The notes under the pieces are model-generated. The model saw only the letters and a program-made list of their open reading frames with translations. It was not told where the DNA came from and made no database searches. Made by a program: the position numbers and the translations under genes. This document shows, piece after piece, positions 6,750-13,653 of a stretch of DNA of 13,653 bases (position 1 is the first letter of the stretch; the number at the start of each line of letters is the position of its first letter). The stretch covers positions 1-13,653 of the forward strand of contig JAPPBZ010000028.1 in assembly GCA_026702635.1 (NCBI GenBank), read 5' to 3'. This DNA is from Bacteroidota bacterium (GTDB lineage: Bacteria; Bacteroidota; Rhodothermia; Rhodothermales; Bin80).

Positions 6750-7100
6750 ACGTTCGATTTTGAAACCTGTCGCCACTGTTACGAGACGGAATATTCCTGT
6801 AGAACGTTATGTCAGGACTACACAATCGGTCCTCATCTCTTTCACTGGGAATCCCATAACAGTACCCGAACAGAAAGCAAAAGAGGGCGCCGCCATACAA
6901 ATCATGATGCTCTTGGAGTGACTCCATTGTTATTTGTTCGAGCCTCGAAGAAAACCGATTCTGGATCAACCATGCCCTATCAATTCCTGGGGCCAGTATC
7001 CTATCAGTCCCATGAAAGCGAACAACCCATGAAAATCATTTGGGAAATGGGGTACCAAATTCCAGCAGATATCGTTCGCACTGCCCGTATCGCGGCATAG
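6750..7100 (+). pseudogene. Relic of a DUF3427 (DEAD/DEAH-type) helicase, C-terminal end only
   Basis: The frame ending in TAG at 7098-7100 contains the closing landmarks of the DUF3427 domain in order: DYTIGPHLFHWESHNST (from 6816), a basic GRRHTNHDALG, PLLFVRASKK, then MPYQFLGPVSYQSHESEQP, and finally IIWEMGYQIPADIV. Known members are about 900-1100 aa superfamily II helicases, often with an N-terminal phospholipase-D-type nuclease, and frequent in defence islands. Here only about 100-115 residues are recognisable. Upstream of about 6789 the similarity fades, no helicase motifs exist, and the nearest start (6591) adds unrelated sequence. I read it as the tail of a deleted gene. No start or ribosome binding site supports it as an expressed small protein. 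Its place 0.4 kb from the sce7726 gene suggests a former larger defence locus. Confidence 0.65.
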
Positions 7101-7473
7101 TGAGGTAGACCCTGTCCTCAGCGTTTCAGACCAACTTGCTTGAATGGCCACTTTGGGTGATCACCCAACGCACCGCCTCAGACAAGAAGCATTATTTTGG
7201 GAATTCTTTATGAATGATTTTGCCTCAAGTCTGACTCCCCACATTTTGGTATGTTACAGTATCCTTTCGGATCAAGAATACTCATGGTCCCATCCCGATA
7301 GTGCGTCCAAAGTTGACCGGAGATTACGCGGACGGTTCAGAGCGAATCAAGGGTATAGCCACCGTTTGGGATTCCTAGGTCACGGAAGCCGTGGTGGGAA
7401 AGATCAAGATTGGGCAAGGTGGAACCGCGGTCTACAGACCTCGTTACCGAAGTGGTTGGACTGGTAGCAAACA
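7101..7473. other. Gap with a palindrome, no gene recognised
   Basis: The 107-codon plus-strand frame at 7144-7467 resembles no family and has no ribosome binding site. The only notable signals are the 16-bp palindrome at 7153-7168 and small inverted repeats just before the next gene (CACGG-AAG-CCGTG at 7381-7393 and GGTCT-AC-AGACC at 7429-7440). Confidence 0.45.
7153..7168. repeat. 16-bp perfect palindrome TTGGGTGATCACCCAA
   Basis: The sequence equals its own reverse complement with no spacer, a form typical of binding sites for dimeric repressors. It lies 52 bases after the helicase relic stop and about 300 bases upstream of the exported glycosidase gene. No matching second copy was noticed in the window. 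It could be an operator or a residue of a lost gene's control region. Confidence 0.5.
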
Positions 7474-9279
7474 ATGAGACATGTCATTGCATGCTTGATC
7501 CTCGGAGTGGCCCTGGCCTCGGGAGGATGCGCGCAGGTCGCACCGCCTCCGAAATACGAGACGCGAGGAGCGTGGATCGCGACCGTGATCAATTTGGACT
7601 GGCCTGCGCGGGGCGCATCCAGTCAAAGCCAGATAAACGCGCTGCGGACCATGTTGATCAAGCTCAAGGCTGCGGGCATTAACATGGTGATGTTCCAGGT
7701 CCGGTCTGAAGCAGATGCGATGTACGATTCGCCGTACGAGCCGTGGTCATACTGGCTGACAGGGTCACAAGGGAGAGCACCGGATCCATTCTATGATCCA
7801 TTGGAGCTAGCCATTGAAGAAGCACATGCTTTGGGCATGGAGTTGCATGCGTGGTTCAATCCGTACCGGGCCAACCGGGGCTCGAACTACACGACGCACG
7901 CCAGCCATGTGACAAATACGCACCCGGAGTGGATGATTCACGCGGGGCGGTATACCTTGCTCGATCCCGGCAGACAGGCGGTTCGGGACTACAACGTGTC
8001 CATCATCATGGACGTAGCCCGGCGCTACGATGTGGATGGGGTGCATATCGACGACTATTTCTACCCGTACCCGCCGGATAATATTTCGCGGACGAACGCT
8101 GACTCGGTGACATTCCGGGAGGAGAGTCGCGGCTTCACCAACATCGGCGACTGGCGGCGCGACAACGTCAACCTGTATATCCAGCAGGTAGCTGACAGTC
8201 TGCGGGCCTACGATCCCACCATCAAATGGGGCGTGAGTCCCTTTGGGATTTGGAGGAACGGAACGCCGTCGGGCATAGTCGGGCTTGACGCGTACAGCAC
8301 CATCTATGCCGACGCGACCGCCTGGATCGACGATGCGTCGATCGATTACCTGGTCCCCCAGCTGTATTGGCGGTTCGGTGGCGGGCAGGATTATGCCAGA
8401 CTGGCCGAATGGTGGATCAGCCAGATTGGCGACCTCCATTTGTATACTGGGCACGGCCTGTATCGGGCTGACCGCAGCACATTCAGTGGCAGTGGGCGGT
8501 TCAGTGCGGAGGAGGTGCCGAATCAGATTGACTTCAATCGAGACTACTGGGGGGCAATTTGGGGGAGCGTGTTTTTTCGTGCCGAAAACATCACTCGCTA
8601 CTCCTCTGGAAATTTCGTAGAGCAGGTTCAGAACGACCAGTTCCGTTACCCGGCACTCACGCCCCCGATGCCGTGGAAGGATCAGACCATGCCGGAGGCT
8701 CCGACTCACCTAGACGTGTCTTGGGACGGCGATCAGGCTACATTGACCTGGGTAGCTGATCCAGATACGCCACGCTTTTCGGTGTACCGTGTGCTCAGCG
8801 CTACGACGCCTGATCCGAGTGTGGTGGCGCGGGATGCACGCAATCTTCTGGGCGTGACCGGCAGAATGACGTTCGTAGACCGGCCTGGCATCGCCCAGGA
8901 TGATTGGTGGTATTTCGTGCGGGGCGTCAGCAAGAATTCGATTGAGAGTGCTCCCAGCCCCCTGATCAGCTTACAGGGCCGGGCCACCAGTGTCGAATCC
9001 CAACCCATACCAGAAGGACCGGTGTTGTCCATCTATCCGACACCGTTTGCGGACCAAACCCGAATTGCCTTCACTCTGAACGAGGCCGCTACAGTCACCG
9101 TGCATATTATCGACGCCTTGGGCCGCAGCGTACAGAAACTGATACGGGATCGGTCGCTGGCCCCGGGTTCACACGAGGCAATCTGGACTGCTGGGGAACG
9201 ATTGGCTGACGGGGTGTATTTCGTGGTGCTAGACGTGGATGGGCGGCGGATTTCTTCCCCGGTATTACTTGCGCACTGA
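7474..9279 (+). CDS. GHL10-family glycoside hydrolase-like exported protein with T9SS C-terminal sorting domain
   Basis: The N-terminus is a signal peptide ending in LASGGC (Cys19), a near-lipobox, though the -3 residue is unusual. Residues about 29-395 match the glycosidase-like GHL10 family (DUF187, YngK/DigH relatives): RGAWIATVINLDWPARG (31-47), MFQVRSEADAMY, AWFNPYRANRG, and DGVHIDDYFYPYP with Asp193/Asp194 as likely catalytic-region acids. DigH-type members cut peptidoglycan glycan strands lacking stem peptides; the substrate here is inferred only. A fibronectin-III-like segment follows at about 407-500, then a tail from about 517 (LSIYPTPFADQTRIAF, LGRSVQKLI, ADGVYFVVLDV) that is the Por/T9SS type A sorting domain. 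The ATG at 7474 is the first start after an in-frame TAG. The 60-base samples I counted here were 52% and 62% GC, against 33% and 43% in the minus-strand cassette. A single-gene unit is likely. Confidence 0.85.
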   Translation: MRHVIACLILGVALASGGCAQVAPPPKYETRGAWIATVINLDWPARGASSQSQINALRTMLIKLKAAGINMVMFQVRSEADAMYDSPYEPWSYWLTGSQGRAPDPFYDPLELAIEEAHALGMELHAWFNPYRANRGSNYTTHASHVTNTHPEWMIHAGRYTLLDPGRQAVRDYNVSIIMDVARRYDVDGVHIDDYFYPYPPDNISRTNADSVTFREESRGFTNIGDWRRDNVNLYIQQVADSLRAYDPTIKWGVSPFGIWRNGTPSGIVGLDAYSTIYADATAWIDDASIDYLVPQLYWRFGGGQDYARLAEWWISQIGDLHLYTGHGLYRADRSTFSGSGRFSAEEVPNQIDFNRDYWGAIWGSVFFRAENITRYSSGNFVEQVQNDQFRYPALTPPMPWKDQTMPEAPTHLDVSWDGDQATLTWVADPDTPRFSVYRVLSATTPDPSVVARDARNLLGVTGRMTFVDRPGIAQDDWWYFVRGVSKNSIESAPSPLISLQGRATSVESQPIPEGPVLSIYPTPFADQTRIAFTLNEAATVTVHIIDALGRSVQKLIRDRSLAPGSHEAIWTAGERLADGVYFVVLDVDGRRISSPVLLAH

Positions 9280-9447
9280 CCCCGGTCTGGATCGCCCATT
9301 CGGCGCTGGAAGGGGCCGGATTATTTCGTCTGGAAGTTATATCTACTAAGTATCCATTGCCCTCCAATACATTACCACCAAAACTTTTGTAGTTCGTGGC
9401 TCAAAACCAATCGCTACTAGTTTGACACGGAAAATTCTTGTAACCCA

Positions 9448-10653
9448 ATGTCTGGATCATTTAATCCTCGTGTCGCGTCCATGCAACCCTCTGCCACGCT
9501 CGCCATGGCAGGGCGTGCAAAAAAACTCAAACGTGCGGGGGCCGATGTGATTGCCCTAAGTGCGGGAGAGCCCGATTTCAATACCCCGGAGCCGATTGCC
9601 GAAGCAGGTATCCAAGCAATTCGAGACGGCTTTACACGGTATACCCAAAATCCGGGGATGCCGGAACTGCGAGAAGCCATCTGTGCAAAATTCGCGCGTG
9701 AAAACAACCTGGAATACACACCCGACCAGATTCTCTGCTCTAATGGAGCAAAACAGTCGGTCGCTCTAGCCGTATCCGTGCTTGCCGCGGAAACAGACGA
9801 GGTCTTGATTCCTGCACCCTACTGGGTCAGCTACCCTGAAATGACCCGCTTCGCTGGTGCAAGCCCTGTCATTGCCCACACGACCGCAGAGACGCAATAC
9901 CGCCTGACTCCTCAGGCCTTGGCAGATGCCATCACCGAGCGTACGCGCGTGCTGATCCTCTGCTCTCCTTCGAATCCCACAGGCTCGGTATATACCCGAG
10001 AGGAGTTGAGTGCCCTCGCAGAAGTGCTGCACAAACATGAGAAGATTGTTGTCGTCTCAGATGAGATCTATGAGCATGTCATTTATGATGCGGTTCACAT
10101 TCCAATCGCCAGCCTCCCTGGAATGCTAGAGCGCACGATCACGGTAAATGGTTTTTCCAAGTGCTTTGCCATGACCGGTTGGAGACTGGGTTATATGGCG
10201 GGGCCAGTAGAGATTGTGAAGCAGGCTGCCAAGCTGCAGGGGCAATTTACCTCCGCACCGAGCAGTATCTCCCAGCGAGCCGGAATCGCTGCACTCAATA
10301 TGGATCAAGGACCGATTCGGGCGATGGTACAGGCATTCCGCGAGCGTCGGGATTATTTGCTAAAACGATTACGTGCACTGCCCGGGGTGAACGTCCCCAA
10401 ACCTGAAGGAGCATTCTATCTGTTCCCGCAGGTTAGTGATTACTACGGCACAGTTGCTCCATCTGGCCGTGTCATCAATTCCAGTGACGACCTCTGCTTT
10501 TATCTACTTGAGGAGCATCTCGTGGCACTCGTTCCCGGGGCCGCTTTTGGAGACCCTGATGGGATTCGTATCTCTTATGCCTCCTCCATGGAAGATTTGC
10601 AAAAAGCATCCGATCGGATCGAAACAGGCCTAAAAGAACTGACCCGAAATTGA
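9448..10653 (+). CDS. aspC: Pyridoxal-phosphate-dependent aminotransferase, aspartate type (class I, gamma subfamily)
   Basis: The 401-aa protein has the full set of fold-type I aminotransferase landmarks: SAGEPDFNTP near the N-terminus, YTQNPGMPELR, SNGAKQS for phosphate binding, PSNPTG, SDEIYEH with the Asp that holds the pyridine nitrogen, NGFSKCFAMTGWRLGY with Lys238 forming the Schiff base, and GIRISYA with the Arg that binds the substrate carboxylate. It is expected to swap the amino group between aspartate and 2-oxoglutarate in the cytosol. In this subfamily the amino donor range can include other acids such as prephenate, so the gene symbol is provisional. Length fits the family. The ATG at 9448 has no Shine-Dalgarno sequence, as is usual in this window. 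A 70-base gap separates it from the protease gene on the same strand, so they could be co-transcribed. Confidence 0.9.
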   Translation: MSGSFNPRVASMQPSATLAMAGRAKKLKRAGADVIALSAGEPDFNTPEPIAEAGIQAIRDGFTRYTQNPGMPELREAICAKFARENNLEYTPDQILCSNGAKQSVALAVSVLAAETDEVLIPAPYWVSYPEMTRFAGASPVIAHTTAETQYRLTPQALADAITERTRVLILCSPSNPTGSVYTREELSALAEVLHKHEKIVVVSDEIYEHVIYDAVHIPIASLPGMLERTITVNGFSKCFAMTGWRLGYMAGPVEIVKQAAKLQGQFTSAPSSISQRAGIAALNMDQGPIRAMVQAFRERRDYLLKRLRALPGVNVPKPEGAFYLFPQVSDYYGTVAPSGRVINSSDDLCFYLLEEHLVALVPGAAFGDPDGIRISYASSMEDLQKASDRIETGLKELTRN

Positions 10654-10723
10654 ACACTTTCGCGATACGCAGCATAAAACGCGGGTCACTCCCTCGTTAC
10701 CTACTGCACTGCCGGCATCCCAA

Positions 10724-11896
10724 TTGTTGACCCGTAACCGCTACCTGCTGCATGCCGGGCTATTTGTCGTAACGCTTCTCTCCACCGCCCTTACCGGCGC
10801 AGTGGTGTTCATCGGTCGAAGCGTAGCCTGGGAAGCAGGAGATGCCGTGCTCAATATTGGCGGAATCCCATTTACTACAGCGTTTCTGGCCGATGCATTT
10901 ACGTTTGGTGGGGCACTGATCGCTTTTTTGACCATCCATGAATTTGGTCACTATATCGCCGGTCGGCTTCACCGTGTCAAAACCTCGCTCCCCTATTTTA
11001 TCCCATCTCCCCTGATCGGAATTGGCACGCTTGGGGCTGTCATCAGTATCCGCGAACCGATCCCGAACCTGACAAAACTCTTTGATATTGGTGCTGCGGG
11101 GCCGATTGCTGGGTTTGTGATGGTCTTGATCCTTCTGGTTTGGGCAATGGCAACCCTGCCCTCCCCTGAGTATATGTTTGGCGTTGGAGGGCATGAACCG
11201 CTACTCGACTATATTCGAGCGACTGGAAAATTTCCAGAGACTCCAATCTCTGACGCTCCTCCAGGGGGCCGACTGACTCTGGGAGCAACCCCGCTGTACT
11301 GGGCACTTACACAGGTATTCCCAAATGTGCCTCCACTGTACGAAATGTACCACTATCCCCTCTTGTTTGCGGCTTGGCTGGGACTTTTTTTTACAGCACT
11401 TAACCTGATGCCCGTCGGCCAGTTGGACGGGGGCCATATCGTGTATGCGCTCTTCGGACCGAAATGGCATGCCCGAATCTCCCGTACATTCATTTTCATG
11501 ATGCTTTCGTCCATGGCTGTGGGAGCTGCATTGGTGCTCCCCGGCATGCTCATTACCATGACTGGGAGTGAGCTGATCGGAAAAATCTCGCTCTGGTTCA
11601 TTCTCGGTGCATTTTTAGCGCTCTGTACACGTCGAGTATTTGGGGAACGGTGGTGGTTGATAACACTGACGATTCTCGTGCTTGCCTCCTTCGCATCGGC
11701 GGTGCCAGATGCGTTGAACTGGTTTGGGTACTTTGGCTGGTTCCCGTGGTGCCTGCTATTGATCTTTGTGGTGAAGGTAGACCATCCACCTGTTCCACTG
11801 TCCCATCCCCTCACAAACCGACGGCGGTTGATCGGCTATTTCACTCTAGCCATCTTTATCCTGTGTTTCAGTATCAAACCTCTCTACAGTGTATAG
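10724..11896 (+). CDS. Site-2 protease family (M50) membrane metalloprotease
   Basis: This 390-aa multi-spanning protein carries HEFGH at 72-76 (two zinc ligands and the catalytic Glu) and NLMPVGQLDGGH at 227-238 (Asp235 as third ligand) on separate membrane segments. Between them GAAGPIAGF matches the conserved M50 core. These enzymes cut membrane-embedded substrates, for example anti-sigma factors or signal peptides. The form without a PDZ domain, with IPSPLIGIGTLGAVISIREP after the active site, resembles the plant/cyanobacterial EGY-like branch. The substrate is unknown. There is no ATG: TTG at 10724 or the adjacent TTG at 10727 is the likely start, and the frame is open further upstream without any better start. 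It lies 70 bases after the aminotransferase gene and 8 bases before the next gene, consistent with an operon. Confidence 0.85.
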   Translation: MLTRNRYLLHAGLFVVTLLSTALTGAVVFIGRSVAWEAGDAVLNIGGIPFTTAFLADAFTFGGALIAFLTIHEFGHYIAGRLHRVKTSLPYFIPSPLIGIGTLGAVISIREPIPNLTKLFDIGAAGPIAGFVMVLILLVWAMATLPSPEYMFGVGGHEPLLDYIRATGKFPETPISDAPPGGRLTLGATPLYWALTQVFPNVPPLYEMYHYPLLFAAWLGLFFTALNLMPVGQLDGGHIVYALFGPKWHARISRTFIFMMLSSMAVGAALVLPGMLITMTGSELIGKISLWFILGAFLALCTRRVFGERWWLITLTILVLASFASAVPDALNWFGYFGWFPWCLLLIFVVKVDHPPVPLSHPLTNRRRLIGYFTLAIFILCFSIKPLYSV

Positions 11897-11904
11897 GCGT
11901 TACC

Positions 11905-12738
11905 TTGACACACGCACATCGACTTATTTTTCTCCTGTTCATCGCCTACGGGGCCGCATGTGACTCCGTACCAGATTCACTCCTGGAGACTTCTGAGCGA
12001 CTTCCACAGATCACAGAATTTTCAATCACACCCCAACGTGTTGATTTCGCCTTCCTGGACCAATCCGCCATTGAGGGAGATAGCGTACACATCTCGCTTG
12101 ACATGATGGTTGAAGTTGTGTCACCAGGAAGCCCGGTAGCGCAGGTTTCTTATGCAATCCTATCTACAGACACGACCGGGGTCCCGCTCCGCACCGGCAG
12201 CCTGTCTTCGAAAGGAGATGGCATTCATACTGGTCGCGCAAATATAACCTTGAGCGCACTGGATGTAGAGAGTTACCCCGTCCTTGTCTATGCTATTGAT
12301 TCGAATAATCGCCTCGGTGGTGAAGCCCGAACCGCGTTAGAATATGTACGCACTTTTGAGCCTAGCTTTCCCCCAGTCATCGAAGAGTTGATCATTCCTG
12401 AACGAATTCAGCGACCAGCTGCAGGCGAACCTGCCCAAAGCCTGATCTTCATTGCAGAAGTCTCCGATCCAGACGGACTTAATAATGTGAGAACCGTGGA
12501 GTTTTGGAATGAGTCTGATCCTGGTACCCGATACCCGCTTTGCGACGACGGAAACCTGAGTCCCTGTGGGTCAAGCATTGAAAGTGGGGATGCGGAGGCC
12601 GGAGATGGCCTATATACACGTACCGTTTTTATTCTGAGTTCGAATAGTCTTGGTTTTAACACCTTCATATTCGAAGCAGTTGATCGCGCCGGGCTGCGCA
12701 GTCAACAGGTCAGTCATACAGTGGAGATCTACGAATGA
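11905..12738 (+). CDS. Small exported protein, probable lipoprotein with beta-sandwich (Ig-like) repeats
   Basis: I start this at the TTG at 11905, 8 bases after the protease stop, because translation from there gives a short basic segment (THAHR), a hydrophobic stretch (LIFLLFIAYGAA) and Cys19, a plausible though weak lipobox. The longer frame from 11650 would run antisense-like through the protease gene and is unlikely. The 277-aa product has no name I recognise. Two similar segments contain pairs such as GDGIHTG and AGDGLYTRTVF and an SDPDGLNNV loop, suggesting two Ig/cadherin-like beta-sandwich modules on the cell surface. Its TGA overlaps the ATG of the following gene (ATGA, 12735-12738), so the two are translationally coupled and probably work together. 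Confidence 0.65.
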   Translation: MTHAHRLIFLLFIAYGAACDSVPDSLLETSERLPQITEFSITPQRVDFAFLDQSAIEGDSVHISLDMMVEVVSPGSPVAQVSYAILSTDTTGVPLRTGSLSSKGDGIHTGRANITLSALDVESYPVLVYAIDSNNRLGGEARTALEYVRTFEPSFPPVIEELIIPERIQRPAAGEPAQSLIFIAEVSDPDGLNNVRTVEFWNESDPGTRYPLCDDGNLSPCGSSIESGDAEAGDGLYTRTVFILSSNSLGFNTFIFEAVDRAGLRSQQVSHTVEIYE

Positions 12739-13653
12739 TATCTCGTGCACTCTTCGGGATGTTGGTGACCCTTGTTGCTCCGCTACAAGCGCAAGATCTG
12801 GTACTCTCCCCCGGAATCCTCTCCAATAATATTACGAACCTTGCCGCGGCAGGCCCCTCAATCTGGGTAGGACCCTATCTGAATGTATCACATGACGGAG
12901 GAGATACGTGGCAAGCTGTGGAGGCCGAACCATTTCAGGATTTTTCAAACTCCGTCTATTCACTCGCGATCAGTGGTCAATCTATCTGGGCAGGTGTGGG
13001 GAATCAATACACACAAAGAGATGGTGAGGGGCGGTTGCAGAGAATCAACGAAGTCACTGGAATCCTGCATTCTCCCGATGGCGGAGATACATGGAATTAC
13101 TGGCTTCCTGCACCACCGGTAGACGATGATCCGGTGACTACCGGACTACTTGATAACCCGGACGATTCACAGATCACCTACGGAACCGTTACGCTCACCA
13201 CCTTGCCCATTACCGTTCCGGCACAAGTCGCGCCATGGGATTTGGATTTTGATCCTGGCACCGAGACTCTTTGGATTGCGGGACAACTCTCGGGACTTCG
13301 TCGCAGTCCCGATCTGGGACGAACCTGGGAGCGTGTAGTACTCCCTCCAGATACGACCTCTTACCTTGGACCGGAATTAGGATATGACTTCCCGTTCACA
13401 GTACAACCGGTGGGTATTGCAGTTAGCATGTTTCATGGCCTCAACTTCCAGGCCTATGCTGTACTGGTTGACGAAACCGGTACGATCTGGGCAGGAACTG
13501 CAGGCGGTCTCAACCGCTCAGAAGACGGAGGCACGAGTTGGTACCACTACACGACAGACGACGGTATGCTTGGAAACTGGATTATTTCCATTGAAGAGCA
13601 GTCCCGCGGAACACAGCCCCCGGCGATCTGGATGACGAACTGGCCAGGGCGAG
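12735..13653 (+). CDS. Asp-box beta-propeller exported protein, 5' part
   Basis: The frame opens at the ATG at 12735, overlapping the stop of the previous gene, and runs without a stop to the window edge, giving 306 residues. The first 20 residues (MISRALFGMLVTLVAPLQAQ) form a signal peptide with cleavage expected near QA-QD. Four Asp-box motifs follow at 52-59 (SHDGGDTW), 113-120 (SPDGGDTW), 191-198 (SPDLGRTW) and 262-269 (SEDGGTSW), separated by strands such as SIWAG and TIWAGTAGG. That is the pattern of sialidase/BNR, VPS10-like or ligand-binding-sensor propellers. No catalytic motif is visible in this part. The C-terminus is missing; in this type of genome a T9SS sorting tail would be expected, which I infer only. 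Its coupling to the lipoprotein suggests a surface complex. Confidence 0.8.
   Translation, partial: MISRALFGMLVTLVAPLQAQDLVLSPGILSNNITNLAAAGPSIWVGPYLNVSHDGGDTWQAVEAEPFQDFSNSVYSLAISGQSIWAGVGNQYTQRDGEGRLQRINEVTGILHSPDGGDTWNYWLPAPPVDDDPVTTGLLDNPDDSQITYGTVTLTTLPITVPAQVAPWDLDFDPGTETLWIAGQLSGLRRSPDLGRTWERVVLPPDTTSYLGPELGYDFPFTVQPVGIAVSMFHGLNFQAYAVLVDETGTIWAGTAGGLNRSEDGGTSWYHYTTDDGMLGNWIISIEEQSRGTQPPAIWMTNWPGR

Noticed and set aside
7144..7467. 107-codon plus-strand frame before the glycosidase gene
   Set aside because: No family resemblance and no start signal; the region looks decayed.
7807..8709. 300-codon minus-strand frame
   Set aside because: It is the shadow of the GC-rich glycosidase gene; its sequence is rich in Arg/Pro/Val without domain features.
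9280..9447. GC-rich inverted repeat and a TTTG motif as terminator and promoter
   Set aside because: The CCCC/GGGG pairing is short with a long loop and no U-run, and the TTTG at 9420-9423 does not have a TAnn in the right position.
11650..11904. Upstream extension of the lipoprotein frame
   Set aside because: It overlaps the end of the site-2 protease gene in another frame, and the signal peptide begins only after the TTG at 11905.

Overview
The window looks like a chromosomal segment of a Bacteroidota- or Rhodothermota-type bacterium. The main reasons are a secreted glycoside-hydrolase-like protein ending in a type IX secretion (T9SS) sorting domain, an Asp-box beta-propeller gene that looks like another export substrate, almost no Shine-Dalgarno sequences in front of good genes, and two likely TTG starts. 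This placement comes from recognising families, not from a marker gene.

Layout. (1) 1-485: the 3' part of a polyamine-type ABC substrate-binding protein. (2) 486-840: a regulatory-looking gap with a 15-bp hairpin and a possible 17-codon leader ORF, leading into (3) a 586-aa NCS2 nucleobase-permease-like protein (841-2601) fused to what looks like a degenerate RsbW/GHKL ATPase domain. (4) 2602-3355: a gap between convergent genes, with two hairpins and a doubtful small ORF. (5) 3356-6325: a minus-strand operon of three tightly packed genes, transcribed sce7726-like, then sce7725-like, then RES-domain protein. They are visibly AT-richer than the gene at 7474-9279. (6) 6326-7473: mostly decayed DNA holding the C-terminal relic of a DUF3427 helicase and a 16-bp perfect palindrome. 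(7) 7474-9279: a GHL10-family glycosidase-like exported protein with a T9SS tail. (8) 9448-13653: a plus-strand run of an aspartate-type aminotransferase, a site-2 protease, a small probable lipoprotein and the start of an Asp-box beta-propeller protein. The last three are packed tightly (8-bp gap, then ATGA overlap).

How it may work together. The most interesting unit is the minus-strand cassette: a PD-(D/E)XK-like protein, a Beta-protein-like partner and an NAD-degrading RES enzyme without its usual Xre/MbcA antitoxin, beside a decayed helicase of a type common in defence islands. I infer a possible phage-defence or toxin-type module; nothing in the sequence proves it. Second is the permease with an apparent broken GHKL domain and apparently missing substrate motifs, which could be a sensor rather than a transporter. 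The 3' run pairs a membrane protease with cell-surface proteins and looks like ordinary envelope biology. I see no tRNA, rRNA, CRISPR array or intact insertion sequence.
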